Assembly: GCA_017535325.1 (NCBI GenBank) | Contig: JAFXUC010000120.1 | Span: forward strand, 1-48,603 | DNA from: Bacteroidales bacterium | GTDB lineage: Bacteria; Bacteroidota; Bacteroidia; Bacteroidales; UBA3824 | Direction: 5' to 3' | Length of the DNA stretch: 48,603 nucleotides | Shown: positions 16,027 to 25,144 of the stretch, one piece after another | Layout of the letters: every line of letters begins with the position of its first letter | Position numbering within the stretch: position 1 is the stretch's first letter | The notes under the pieces: model-generated | Seen by the model: the letters and a program-made list of their open reading frames with translations, nothing else | What the model was told of the DNA's origin: nothing | Databases searched by the model: none | Translations under genes and position numbers: made by a program

Positions 16027-17295
16027 ATGAGAAAAATTATTTTAATTTCATCTTTGGCTTTATTTAGCACGTTTTCCAATGCGCAGACCGACGACAACAA
16101 GTGCGCTGCAAACTATTCCATCTACAAGGAGTTTTTGAATGTAGAATCTTATCACAATGCGGTTAATTCTTTCAGAATCGTTTTAAACGACTGTCCCAAG
16201 TTCAGCAAGACTGTCTACATCGACGGCGTAAAAATTTACAAAGGCTTGATTTCAAAAACCACCGATGCGAACCTGATTAACGCATACGTTGATACGATAA
16301 AAACCATTTATGCAAAACGTATCGAAAACTACGGAGAAGAGGCTCAGTGTCTCAGCCGTATGGCTTTTGACGTGATGAAATTAAGGAAGGCCGACACCGC
16401 TTATTCTGAGGCGTTCAATATTTTTGAAAAATCGGTCGCTCTCGGCGGCGAGAATACGGATTTGAGTACGTTTTCGGCTTATTTCCAACTCGCAACCACA
16501 CTTTCCGCCCAAAAAAAACTGACTAATGAAAAACTTTTTGAGGTTATAGTTCCCAATTTGTTGATAGTTAAGAAAAACAAAGACACTGAAAAAGTTGAAA
16601 AAATATTGACTTCGCTCAATAAGAACCTTTCGCGTCTTAACTTCCAGGCTGACTTTGAGAAATTGTTCGACGAGAAATATTCTTTGCCTGAAAACGCTGA
16701 CGAGATAAGACTTTTGAGCGATGTGATTTCTACCGTAAACAGCGAAGGTTGCAGACTTTTTGCTCTTGCCGCAGAAAAACTTTACGCTGAAAATCCGACA
16801 GCCGAGGCTGCCGCTCTTATTGCGCGTTTCAACAGAAAGAACAAAGACTACGAGAAGGCTGCACAGTATTACGCCGAGGCTGTTGACAAAGAGACTGACA
16901 ACATGAAAAAAGCCTCTTATCTTTACGAGTCGGCTCTTGTTGCAAACTATCAGAAAAAATATGCAAACGCAGTTTCGCTTGCAAAAAAATCTCTGGCTCT
17001 TAATCCCCAAAATGCGGGTTCATACCTTTTGATTGGTGCGGTTTACGGTTCAAATGCTTCTCTTTTCGGCAAAGACGACTTTGACCGCCGTCAAATCTAC
17101 TGGGTTGCGGCAGACTATGTCGCAAAGGCAAAAAAGACCGACGCTTCGCTTTCTGAGCAGGCAGACCAGTTGCTGAAAAAATATTCCGCCCTCTTTCCCA
17201 ACAAAGAAGATGCGTTCATGCATTCTGTAAAGGCGGGAGACGTTGTTAAAGTCAACGCTTTTGACAACGAAACCACTACCGCAAGATTTTTGTAA
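16027..17295 (+). CDS. Secreted TPR protein
   Basis: A 422-aa protein with an N-terminal signal peptide (MRKIILISSLALF, likely cleaved after SNA), so periplasmic. Alpha-helical repeats fill the rest. Clear TPR units sit near residues 270-345 (DYEKAAQYYAEAVDK, KYANAVSLAKKSLALNPQN), with more degenerate ones before. No catalytic motif is visible. It is monocistronic: own promoter upstream and terminator-like hairpins downstream. Similar periplasmic TPR proteins are common in Bacteroidota, usually of unknown function. Confidence 0.82.
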   Translation: MRKIILISSLALFSTFSNAQTDDNKCAANYSIYKEFLNVESYHNAVNSFRIVLNDCPKFSKTVYIDGVKIYKGLISKTTDANLINAYVDTIKTIYAKRIENYGEEAQCLSRMAFDVMKLRKADTAYSEAFNIFEKSVALGGENTDLSTFSAYFQLATTLSAQKKLTNEKLFEVIVPNLLIVKKNKDTEKVEKILTSLNKNLSRLNFQADFEKLFDEKYSLPENADEIRLLSDVISTVNSEGCRLFALAAEKLYAENPTAEAAALIARFNRKNKDYEKAAQYYAEAVDKETDNMKKASYLYESALVANYQKKYANAVSLAKKSLALNPQNAGSYLLIGAVYGSNASLFGKDDFDRRQIYWVAADYVAKAKKTDASLSEQADQLLKKYSALFPNKEDAFMHSVKAGDVVKVNAFDNETTTARFL

Positions 17296-17311
17296 AAAAA
17301 GTGCAAAAAAA

Positions 17312-17343
17312 TTTGGTAGTAATGAAAAAGTAATTTACATTTG
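17312..17343 (+). promoter_or_regulatory. Promoter upstream of the DUF4301 operon leader
   Basis: TTTG (17312-17315), 20-nt spacer, TACATTTG (17336-17343): full consensus. It is followed within 10 nt by a terminator-like hairpin and then by a second one, and is the best candidate promoter for the operon starting at 17515. Confidence 0.65.
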
Positions 17344-17350
17344 CTTTCAG

Positions 17351-17390
17351 AAAAATCCATTAAGTCCGCAGTGAGTGCGACGGATTTTTT
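17351..17390 (+). terminator. First leader hairpin (terminator or attenuator)
   Basis: AAAAATCC (17351-17358) pairs with GGATTTTT (17382-17389), with an inner CGCA/TGCG stem and a terminal T run. It can end the upstream TPR transcript or attenuate the one starting near 17350. Confidence 0.6.
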
Positions 17391-17442
17391 ATAACTAAAA
17401 TTGTTTTCATATCTTGTTTGATTTTAAGTGTTATTTTTTTTG

Positions 17443-17485
17443 AAAAAAGTCCGGGAATTTAAGTTTTTTTGCCGGACTTTTTTTT
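17443..17485. terminator. Second leader hairpin, strong intrinsic terminator
   Basis: AAAAAAGTCCGG (17443-17454) pairs with CCGGACTTTTTT (17472-17483), giving a 12-bp stem with T tracts on both strands. It lies only 30 bp before the DUF4301 start codon, leaving no room for a separate promoter in between. Confidence 0.75.
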
Positions 17486-17514
17486 AAATATAAACTGAAA
17501 AACAAAATTTGCTT

Positions 17515-19056
17515 ATGTATACAGATAAGGATATAAAATATTTCGCCGAGCGCGGAATATCGACCGAGGAAATCGATCGGCAACTCAATTTCTACAAAAG
17601 CGGTTTTCCGTTTTTGGAACTTGTACGTCCCGCAACTGCGGAAGACGGCATAAGATGTCTGAGCGAGGAGGAGATTACGAAGTATGTTCAGAAATACAAT
17701 GCAGATTCTGAGCATATTGACATCGTAAAATTTGTTCCCGCTTCGGGTGCTGCTTCAAGAATGTTCAAGGATTTGTTTGTTTTTGTTTCGGAATACAACA
17801 ACACTCCGGAGCAGAAACAGAAGTTCAACGACCTTTCTTCTCCTGCCCGCCGTTTTATCGACAATATTGACAGGTTTGCCTTTTACGACAACCTTCAAAA
17901 AATCGTCTACGGAAAATACGGCATGTCGGTAAAAGAGATGTTGCAGGCTCACAAGCCGAAAGAGTTGGTTGAAAGCGTTATCTTGAAAGACGGTCTTAAC
18001 TACGGCAGTCTTCCGAAAGGTCTTATCGAGTTTCACCGTTACAAAAACACGTCGAGAACTCCCGTTGAGGAGCATATCGCGGAAGGTATACAGTATGCAA
18101 AATCCGGCAAAAACGTTAAAATACATTTTACAGTTTCGCCGGAGCATTTGGGATTTTTCACCGCTTTTGTTGACAAGGCGAGAATCTCTTTTGAAGAAAA
18201 ATACAACTGCAACCTTGAAATCAGTTTTTCAACACAGAAGGCTTTTACGGATACAATTTCCGTTGACGACAACAACGAGATTTTCCGCAACGAAGACGGC
18301 TCTCCGCTCTTCCGTCCGGCGGGACACGGCTCTCTGATTGAAAACTTGAACGACATCAACGCACGTCTTGTGTTCATCAAGACCATTGACAACGTTGTAC
18401 CCGATAGCCGAAAAGAAATAACTATCAGATACAAAGAGGCTTTGGCGGGTTATCTTCTCAAAACCAAGGAAAATATTGCAGATTATATAAAACTTCTTGA
18501 AAACAATCCTACGACCCAGCAACTTGACGAGGCGTATGTTTTCATCAGCAAAAAACTTTGTACGGAATTTCCTGAAAGTTTTTTAAGCCTTTCCGACAAG
18601 GAAAAAGCCGAAAAACTTTTGGCAAAACTCAAACGTCCGCTCAGGGTTTGCGGTATGGTAAAAAACGAAGGCGAGCCGGGCGGCGGTCCTTTTTGGGCTA
18701 AAAATCAGGACGGAACCACCTCGCTGCAAATAGTCGAGAGTTCTCAAATCGACTCAAACAATCCCGACAGCATGGAAAAAGTAAAGAAAGCGACACACTT
18801 CAACCCCGTTGATCTTGTCTGCGACTTAACCGACTGCGAGGGCAACAAATACGATTTGAGAAAGTTTACAGACCCGCTCACAGGTTTTATTTCGCACAAA
18901 TCCAAAAACGGCAGAAACTTGAAATCCATTGAGCGTCCCGGACTTTGGAACGGCGCGATGTCGGACTGGAACACCGTTTTTGTGGAAGTGCCGATTGAGA
19001 CTTTCTCGCCTGTAAAGACGATTTTGGACTTGTTAAGAGAACAACATCAGAATTAA
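17515..19056 (+). CDS. DUF4301 family protein
   Basis: A 513-aa protein of the DUF4301 family, common in Bacteroidota. The ATG at 17515 is preferred over an in-frame TTG at 17509. Two stretches recall GT-A-fold sugar nucleotidyltransferases: KFVPASGAASRMF (72-84) in the place of a nucleotide-binding glycine loop, and RPAGHGSLIENLN further on, plus a late EGEPGGGPFW motif. I therefore infer a nucleotide-sugar-like fold, but no activity is established. It is followed after 3 nt by an amidohydrolase-like gene, then lpxK and punA, so likely first in a four-gene operon. Confidence 0.8.
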   Translation: MYTDKDIKYFAERGISTEEIDRQLNFYKSGFPFLELVRPATAEDGIRCLSEEEITKYVQKYNADSEHIDIVKFVPASGAASRMFKDLFVFVSEYNNTPEQKQKFNDLSSPARRFIDNIDRFAFYDNLQKIVYGKYGMSVKEMLQAHKPKELVESVILKDGLNYGSLPKGLIEFHRYKNTSRTPVEEHIAEGIQYAKSGKNVKIHFTVSPEHLGFFTAFVDKARISFEEKYNCNLEISFSTQKAFTDTISVDDNNEIFRNEDGSPLFRPAGHGSLIENLNDINARLVFIKTIDNVVPDSRKEITIRYKEALAGYLLKTKENIADYIKLLENNPTTQQLDEAYVFISKKLCTEFPESFLSLSDKEKAEKLLAKLKRPLRVCGMVKNEGEPGGGPFWAKNQDGTTSLQIVESSQIDSNNPDSMEKVKKATHFNPVDLVCDLTDCEGNKYDLRKFTDPLTGFISHKSKNGRNLKSIERPGLWNGAMSDWNTVFVEVPIETFSPVKTILDLLREQHQN

Positions 19057-19059
19057 AAT

Positions 19060-20316
19060 ATGTCTTTGATACTTAAAAACGGAGTAGATATTGATTCCGG
19101 TTTGGAATTTATTGCCAAGGACGTTGTAGTAACGCCAGGAAAAGAGACTTTGGATTTTTACAACTACGGCGAGTACCAGCCTCAGACGGGCGATCAGGTT
19201 GCCGACTGTTCGGGAAAATACATAATGCACTCTTTTGCCGACGCTTTTATGCGTCCGGGACTCTCGCTTGCTCCGAAAGCAAAAATTTTTACAAAGCGGG
19301 AGACTACATATTTCCGTTACGTAAGCGACATACTTTGGAATATTGACAAAGTATTGGACAAAGATTTAGTATATGCGAGTGCGCTTTATGCGGCAATCAA
19401 CGCCGCCCGTTCAGGGACGACGTTTGCAATTTGCAGAAACGAGACGTCAAAATTCATTGACGGGTCTTTGGCGTTGGTTGACAAGGCGTTCAGCGAAGTG
19501 GGAATCAGCACGTTGCAGAGTTTTGCCGCGTGTGAGGCTGACGGTTTTGCGGCGGCGGAGAAAGCCGTCAACGAAAATGCCTCTTATATTTCTCAAAAAC
19601 AGGGACTTATGGGCATTGCCGCTTCGTATCTTGCAAGCAAGGAACTTTTTGAACTGGTAGCCGGAAAATGCAGGGAATACAACACCGGAGTTTTGATTAA
19701 CGCCGCCGAAGACGAGTTGGACCAAATCAATACGATGAGGGATTACCGCAGAAACGTGGTTTTAAGACTTTACGAGGCGGGTTTGATGGACTATCAGTCA
19801 ACAATTTTGGCAAATGCCAATTATATAGGCGACGACGAAAGGAGTTATATAAAAAACAAGCCGGCGTGGGTTGCCCACAATCCGATAGGCAATTTCCGTC
19901 GCGGGACAAAACCCTTCAACTCGGTTTGGCTCGACAACATACTTCTCGGCTCCGACTTTTCGGGCGAGGGAATGATTGAGGTAATGAAACACGCATTTTT
20001 TTCGTCGCTTGCCTCTGACAACGATTTGTCGCTTGCGGATGTTTACAAAAGACTCCGCGCAAACAACGGTTACATAAAAATCAACGGTTTTAAAGGCGAC
20101 GGCGAAAACAATTTAATCGTTTTCGACAACAATTCGCCTTTTGAACTCGGCAAAGACAACTTTGTAAAACATTTGGTTTACAATTCTCAGGCGTTGGAGA
20201 TAAAACTCGTTGTCGCCCAAGGGAAAATCGTAGTCAAAAACGGACACGCTGTCCAGATTGACGAAAAAGAAGCCCTTAAATTTATAAAGGAACAGGCAGA
20301 GAGAATTTCCTGCTGA
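19060..20316 (+). CDS. SsnA-like amidohydrolase-fold protein lacking metal ligands
   Basis: A 418-aa protein that follows the order of SsnA-type amidohydrolases along its length: a GKYIM strand, LWNIDKVLDKDLVY, GTTFAI, NAAEDELD, VAHNPIGNFR, LGSDFSGEGMIEVMKHAFF and a C-terminal beta-sandwich ending VVAQGKIVVKNG. By alignment from memory, the metal ligands are replaced: the HxH pair by Phe63 and Arg65, the HAAED histidine by Asn214, and the VAH histidine by Asn252. Only Asp299 of LGTD remains. A normal metal-dependent hydrolase mechanism is therefore unlikely. It follows DUF4301 by 3 nt, and lpxK comes 12 nt later. Confidence 0.75.
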   Translation: MSLILKNGVDIDSGLEFIAKDVVVTPGKETLDFYNYGEYQPQTGDQVADCSGKYIMHSFADAFMRPGLSLAPKAKIFTKRETTYFRYVSDILWNIDKVLDKDLVYASALYAAINAARSGTTFAICRNETSKFIDGSLALVDKAFSEVGISTLQSFAACEADGFAAAEKAVNENASYISQKQGLMGIAASYLASKELFELVAGKCREYNTGVLINAAEDELDQINTMRDYRRNVVLRLYEAGLMDYQSTILANANYIGDDERSYIKNKPAWVAHNPIGNFRRGTKPFNSVWLDNILLGSDFSGEGMIEVMKHAFFSSLASDNDLSLADVYKRLRANNGYIKINGFKGDGENNLIVFDNNSPFELGKDNFVKHLVYNSQALEIKLVVAQGKIVVKNGHAVQIDEKEALKFIKEQAERISC

Positions 20317-20328
20317 TGATTTGGTGTT

Positions 20329-21414
20329 ATGCTGAAACTTTTGTTAAAAATATTATCGGGATTTTATTACCTTGTTACCTCGGTCAGAAATTTTCTTTAC
20401 GATAATAAGGTTATAAAATCCCATGAGTTTTTTGCCCCCGTTATTTCAGTCGGAAACCTGACGGTAGGAGGTACGGGGAAAACTCCGCATACCGAGTATA
20501 TAGTTAATTTACTAAAAGACGAGTTTACAGTAACTGTTTTGAGCCGCGGTTACAAGCGTGAGACAAGCGGCTACATTGAGGCTGACAAAGATTCCTCTGT
20601 TGCGGAAATCGGCGACGAGCCCAAACAAATGATGAAAAAATTTTCAGGCAAGGCTTTTGTCGCGGTCTGTGAGGACAGGGTAAAAGGAATACTCAACATT
20701 CTGAAAAAGAAATTAGACGCTCAAATCATTGTTTTGGACGATGCGTATCAGCACAGAAAGGTTACGCCGTCGGTCAACATTCTGCTCGTGGACTACAACC
20801 GTCCCGTTTACGAAGACCATCTTCTGCCTTACGGACGGCTCAGGGAATCCTCAAAAGGCACTTCAAGGGCGCACATAATCATCGTTACAAAGTGTCCTGA
20901 CGGAATTAAGCCTATCGAGAAAAACATTATCGCGAAAAATATGAACCGTCTGCCTTTTCAGTCGGTGTATTTTACAAATTTCAAATATTCCGCACCCAAA
21001 AAAGTTTTTCAGGATGCGGCGGACTCTCCTGAAATTACAAAAGATACTCAAATTCTGCTTTTGACGGGAATCGCCAACACTCAGATTTTGGAAGAGTACG
21101 TTAAAAAGACATTTTCGGAAAATATTACTCAACTGAAATTTTCCGATCATCATAATTTTAAGAAAAAAGACATTCATAAAATTACGGAGACTTTTTCGGG
21201 GCTTTCCGGCAAAAAGATTATCATAACTACCGAAAAAGACGCGGTAAGGCTCGAAGAGTTGACCTTTGATGAAAACATCAGGAAAAATATGTATTACCTC
21301 CCGATAGAGGTGAACTTTATATTTGAAGAAGACGCGCAAAAATTCAATCAACAAATTCTTAAATATGTTACAGAAAATAAAACAGACTACCGATTACATA
21401 CAACGGTGCGTTGA
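20329..21414 (+). CDS. lpxK: Tetraacyldisaccharide 4'-kinase
   Basis: A 361-aa protein that phosphorylates the 4' position of the lipid A disaccharide precursor to give lipid IVA. A short N-terminal membrane-associated helix (LLLKILSGFYYLVTSVRNFLY) is followed by the LpxK P-loop GNLTVGGTGKTP, SRGYKR, GDEPKQM and DDAYQHR motifs typical of the family. The 3' end overlaps the start of punA by 50 bp. Confidence 0.95.
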   Translation: MLKLLLKILSGFYYLVTSVRNFLYDNKVIKSHEFFAPVISVGNLTVGGTGKTPHTEYIVNLLKDEFTVTVLSRGYKRETSGYIEADKDSSVAEIGDEPKQMMKKFSGKAFVAVCEDRVKGILNILKKKLDAQIIVLDDAYQHRKVTPSVNILLVDYNRPVYEDHLLPYGRLRESSKGTSRAHIIIVTKCPDGIKPIEKNIIAKNMNRLPFQSVYFTNFKYSAPKKVFQDAADSPEITKDTQILLLTGIANTQILEEYVKKTFSENITQLKFSDHHNFKKKDIHKITETFSGLSGKKIIITTEKDAVRLEELTFDENIRKNMYYLPIEVNFIFEEDAQKFNQQILKYVTENKTDYRLHTTVR

Positions 21415-22174
21415 TTTCCAGCCCGAAATAGGTATAATCCTCGGTACGGGTTTAGGCAATCTCGCCAACGAAATTGAAGTCTATAAAACGATTAGTTATA
21501 GTGAAATTCCCAATTTCCCCGTTTCTACGGTTCAGGGACACAAGGGACAGTTGGTTTTCGGATATTTGTCCGGGAAAAAAGTGGTTGCCATGCAAGGCAG
21601 GTTTCATTTTTACGAGGGCTACACGATGCAGCAGGTTACGTTTCCTGTCAGAGTGTTCAAGGCTCTTGGAATCCGTCTGCTGATAGTAAGCAATGCTTCG
21701 GGCGGCATGAACACGTCGTTCAAAGTCGGCGACATTATGGTTATAACCGACCATATCAACCATTTCGGCACAAATCCTCTGATTGGACAAAACTTTGACG
21801 AACTCGGTCCGCGTTTTCCTGAAATGTCAGAGGCTTACGACAAGCGTTATATTAAGAAAGCCTTTGAAGTTGCCGAGAGAAACAACATTCACCTTCAAAA
21901 AGGTGTTTACATCGGCGTAACCGGTCCTACGTTTGAGACTCCGGCTGAGTATATGTTTTTCCATATTGCGGGTGCTGACGCTGTCGGAATGAGTACCGTT
22001 CCCGAAGTGATAGTGGCACGGCACATGGGATTGCCGGTTTTCGCGCTTTCAGTCATAACCGACATGGGCATAGGCACAACCGAGAAACCTTCTCACGAAG
22101 AGGTTCAAAAAGCCGCCGCAGCCGCTGAGCCGCGTATGACTACAATCATCAAAGAAATGTTGAAAGAAATATAA
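21365..22174 (+). CDS. punA: Purine nucleoside phosphorylase
   Basis: A 269-aa trimeric-type PNP (family 2), which splits purine nucleosides with phosphate for salvage. Motifs: ILGTGLG phosphate loop, QGRFHFYEGY, SNASGGMN, the YIGVTGPTFETPAEY substrate loop, VGMSTVPE and ITDMG. The ATG at 21365 (MLQKIK) gives the normal family length; an earlier ATG at 21323 would add 14 residues inside lpxK. Last gene of the operon, followed by a strong terminator. Confidence 0.95.
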   Translation: MLQKIKQTTDYIQRCVDFQPEIGIILGTGLGNLANEIEVYKTISYSEIPNFPVSTVQGHKGQLVFGYLSGKKVVAMQGRFHFYEGYTMQQVTFPVRVFKALGIRLLIVSNASGGMNTSFKVGDIMVITDHINHFGTNPLIGQNFDELGPRFPEMSEAYDKRYIKKAFEVAERNNIHLQKGVYIGVTGPTFETPAEYMFFHIAGADAVGMSTVPEVIVARHMGLPVFALSVITDMGIGTTEKPSHEEVQKAAAAAEPRMTTIIKEMLKEI

Positions 22175-22181
22175 GAGAAAT

Positions 22182-22227
22182 AAAAAAACAGCGGATTGTT
22201 TTAAAAAAAACAGTCCGCTGTTTTTTT
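22182..22227. terminator. Bidirectional terminator after punA
   Basis: A 14-bp arm AAAAAAACAGCGGA (22182-22195) pairs with TCCGCTGTTTTTTT (22214-22227). It ends the DUF4301-punA operon. Confidence 0.85.
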
Positions 22228-22245
22228 ATGCTTACAGCCGGGCAT

Positions 22246-22279
22246 AAAAAAACCGGACTGCAAATTCTTGCATATCCGG
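22246..22279 (-). terminator. Terminator of the minus-strand operon
   Basis: On the minus strand CCGGATATGCAA pairs with TTTGCAGTCCGG and is followed by a run of T (22252-22246). It lies 33 bp after the stop of the beta-barrel protein gene. Confidence 0.75.
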
Positions 22280-22311
22280 CCAAAAAATCTATTATCATGA
22301 AAAACTTTTTT

Positions 22312-23130
22312 TTACAATGTCTTGCCGTTGTGGAGTTTGCGGCGGATTTTTTCTGCTGTCCAGTTGTGGATTGTAATCCAGCGCGTCATCGGAACGTTGA
22401 GACTTGTACAAACGTAAATGTGTCCTTTTATGCCTTTGTACGGCATTTGATTGTTCTCGTCTTTGAAGTCTGAGTTGATAAACTCCATAAACATATAGTT
22501 TACACTGAAACTCAGGATGTTGTAGTTGAAACCAAAAGTTGCTGCTACCGAAAATGCGTTTTTTTCGCCGCTGCCGAGTTTTTTGCCGTATTTGTCATCC
22601 GAGAAGTTGGCTTTCTGCGCTTTCGCAACCATGAGGTTGAGCGTGGGCTGAACGCCGAAATATGCATACGACATTTCACGGTAAATGTCGGAAGTGCCGA
22701 ATTTGAACAGCAACGGTATCTGCAAACCTATCGAACGGAACGTCTCTTTTGCTACATAATCGCCTTCCGCTCTGCTGTAATCAGGATTTTCGGTGCATTT
22801 ATATTTGTTCTTGAAACCGTAATCCACAATCTTACCGCCGACTACAATACCCGTTTTGTTGTTTTTCAAGTCAATGTTATAGACAACTCCCGCCTGAATG
22901 CCCGGAGTATAAACCAAACCTTTCTTTTCTTGTTGTACGTCGCCGTAGCCGGTGCGAATCAGCAGGTTGTCAGACTCACCGCCGATGGCAGAGCCGAAAC
23001 AGTGGTTGAAACCGATTACAAAGTTAGGATAGCGGTATTCTGTTTTGTCCTCCAAATAATCGCCGCCCTGAGCCATTACCATAGAGTTGCATAATACGCT
23101 CAGTAATAATATGATAGATAACTTCTTCAT
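22312..23130 (-). CDS. Outer-membrane beta-barrel protein (PorT-like)
   Basis: A 272-aa protein with a signal peptide (MKKLSIILLLSVLCNS, cleavage likely after VMA). The mature part alternates amphipathic strands with glycines and aromatic residues (GIQAGVVYNI, GIVVGGKIVDYGF, SVAATFGFNYNI, FSVNYMFMEF) in the style of Bacteroidota OMP_b-brl/PorT-like barrels. The ATG at 23130 precedes the signal peptide; an upstream ATG would add 23 residues and spoil it. The last about 20 residues are basic rather than ending in the aromatic of classical OMPs. It lies 50 bp after the Kelch lipoprotein gene, in the same operon. Confidence 0.75.
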   Translation of the reverse strand: MKKLSIILLLSVLCNSMVMAQGGDYLEDKTEYRYPNFVIGFNHCFGSAIGGESDNLLIRTGYGDVQQEKKGLVYTPGIQAGVVYNIDLKNNKTGIVVGGKIVDYGFKNKYKCTENPDYSRAEGDYVAKETFRSIGLQIPLLFKFGTSDIYREMSYAYFGVQPTLNLMVAKAQKANFSDDKYGKKLGSGEKNAFSVAATFGFNYNILSFSVNYMFMEFINSDFKDENNQMPYKGIKGHIYVCTSLNVPMTRWITIHNWTAEKIRRKLHNGKTL

Positions 23131-23180
23131 TTTCTTTGTATTTTTATAAGTTAACTTTTTCGTTTCTAAAAAAATGCTGA

Positions 23181-25049
23181 TTACGGTAAATATTCCCAAC
23201 AGTCTTTGTAATAACTCTGAGTAGCGGGATTATCGTTGTGATAGCCGTGTCCGAGGGTGAAAATACCGCGTGCTTCTTCTTGGATAATGCCTGAAACATC
23301 AGCGTCAAAATCGTCTTTTCTTGTTGTGGCAAAACCTGTTACGCCTTCTCTTGCGTATGTGGAGTTGCTGAAATCTCGTGCTTTGCCCCATTGTTCCTGA
23401 CTGAAATCATAGTACCACAAATCTCCGAGAAGATTTCCGCTGTTGCCTTCTGTGAAAGTTCTGCCGGTGCCGACATAAAATCTTTCATGTATGTCTCCGT
23501 TTTTCGTATAAGTAAGGAAGAATGATGCCGCGTTTGCTCTTGCGGGAAAATCTGCCGGTGTCTCTGTCATAGAAACCATACTGACCTGACCCACATTGTC
23601 TACATTAATTTGATAGAATTTTTTTGACAGACCGCCGGCGGAACTCTCGCCCGTTCCGACTATGATTTTTGAACCGCAGACTTCGCAGACAGGCTGATAA
23701 AGACCTTCGCCGTCTCTTCCTCTCTCACCTACCGTAGATCCTGACGATACCCATGTAAGAGTGTGATAGGTTGGATTTTCGGGGTCATAACAATCATTGG
23801 ACACATCATATTGGTAGAACGTACCAACCATAGCATCTTTATCATCTTTACCAAATCCTACATAATATCTTTCTCCTATCGCTGTATTGACTACAAATGC
23901 CGCATTTCCGCGTATCGGATGAGGCAGGTCTTCAACGTATGACCTTGCTCCTGAAATCATAATTGGTTTTGTTTTGTCGTCTTCGGTAATCGGGTTGCCG
24001 GCTACGTCATACATAGGATTTCCGTTTTCGTCAAGTACAGGTTTTTGTTCGTATTGAGGCTTGCCGTCTTTATAGTATTGTTTTTTGTTGCCATAATTCG
24101 GGTGATCTTTTTCATCACAGTATCTGTTGTTTTGGGTACTGTAAAATATAACTTTGTTGGTCGGTTTTTTGCCTTCGATTTCGCCGCCTAAGATATAAAC
24201 CAAAACGTCGGTTGATGTAGGATATGCAAACGCCGCTCCGTTAGCGCGTTTTTCCGAGCCGGAATAGTTTGTGGCAGTACCTTCTTTGAAGGTGGCTTTT
24301 TGTTCCCAAGTGTCGTTGTCTTTGTTATAAACCCACATATCGTTGAAATAAGTGCTTCCGCTTTTGCCGCCGTAGATGAAAATTGAGCCCTTTACGTCAC
24401 AACTGATAGCCTCAGTCCTGTTATTAAAATTTACGTCGTTTCTCTGAACCCAGACATCTTCGGGCAGCGTTGTATGAATCTTGCTGACTCTCTGATTGTA
24501 AATTGTATCGCAATACTCGCCGTCTTCATCTACAAGTATCGCGTATGACCTTACGTAATAGTCTGCATTGAAGTCAAGACCGTGGCAACCGCTCTTAAAT
24601 GAAGTTTCAGTTTCTGAATCGGTTTTTACAATGGTATATTTTGAGGAATTTTCGCAGGCGTTGCCGTCAACAACCGGATATTTGTTGGTGTGCGAATATA
24701 CGCAGCCTCTTTCTATGATAGATTTGCCGTTGAGTACAAGATTATCAAATTGAGAGGAAATCTCCGCATAACAGTCAAGGTCGGTAATTCTTTTTGAACC
24801 GCTCTGAAATACCCTGAATGTGTTGGTGTCTACAACGTCTATTTTTGCTTCGCCTTCTGCAAAACCGCCTATCGCGGTAACAAGTGTGTAAGCAACGGAG
24901 TCTTTGTTTTCTTTTTTGTTTTTTGTATTCTCATCATACTCCTTAACATCGTCCCTCGTAATAAGAAACGGCTCTTCACCTTGTTCTTTTATACACCCCG
25001 TTGCAACGGACAGAGCCATTAAACACGGGAAAACATACTTTCTTTTCAT
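23181..25049 (-). CDS. Kelch-repeat lipoprotein
   Basis: A 622-aa predicted lipoprotein; the signal peptide ends in ATGC (Cys19 lipidated). A fibronectin-like segment (about 50-200, ending YYVRSYAILVDEDGEYCDTI) is followed by Kelch-type blades: IFIYGGKSG..YFNDMWVYNKDNDTWEQKA, VYILGGEIEG...NKVIFYST, YYVGFGK, IIVGTGE, FYVGTGR...GDLWYYDFSQEQWGKA and a final YYKDCWEYLP. The blades would make one beta-propeller with an unusual insertion (about 330-370) rich in Lys, Asp and Tyr. Exposed at the outer membrane or periplasm. Transcribed from a consensus promoter at 25144-25113. Confidence 0.8.
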   Translation of the reverse strand: MKRKYVFPCLMALSVATGCIKEQGEEPFLITRDDVKEYDENTKNKKENKDSVAYTLVTAIGGFAEGEAKIDVVDTNTFRVFQSGSKRITDLDCYAEISSQFDNLVLNGKSIIERGCVYSHTNKYPVVDGNACENSSKYTIVKTDSETETSFKSGCHGLDFNADYYVRSYAILVDEDGEYCDTIYNQRVSKIHTTLPEDVWVQRNDVNFNNRTEAISCDVKGSIFIYGGKSGSTYFNDMWVYNKDNDTWEQKATFKEGTATNYSGSEKRANGAAFAYPTSTDVLVYILGGEIEGKKPTNKVIFYSTQNNRYCDEKDHPNYGNKKQYYKDGKPQYEQKPVLDENGNPMYDVAGNPITEDDKTKPIMISGARSYVEDLPHPIRGNAAFVVNTAIGERYYVGFGKDDKDAMVGTFYQYDVSNDCYDPENPTYHTLTWVSSGSTVGERGRDGEGLYQPVCEVCGSKIIVGTGESSAGGLSKKFYQINVDNVGQVSMVSMTETPADFPARANAASFFLTYTKNGDIHERFYVGTGRTFTEGNSGNLLGDLWYYDFSQEQWGKARDFSNSTYAREGVTGFATTRKDDFDADVSGIIQEEARGIFTLGHGYHNDNPATQSYYKDCWEYLP

Positions 25050-25112
25050 ATTACTTTTCTGATTAATAGATTTATTTGTTAACTATGCTTATCATTATGC
25101 CAAAAATCGTTC

Positions 25113-25144
25113 CAAAATTATATTTTTTTAATTAATTACTCAAA
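25113..25144 (-). promoter_or_regulatory. Internal promoter for the Kelch lipoprotein and barrel genes
   Basis: Minus strand: TTTG (25144-25141), 20-nt spacer, TAATTTTG (25120-25113), a full consensus match. The -33 box lies inside the last codons of the ompA-family gene, so the two downstream genes can be expressed without the upstream three. Confidence 0.65.
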
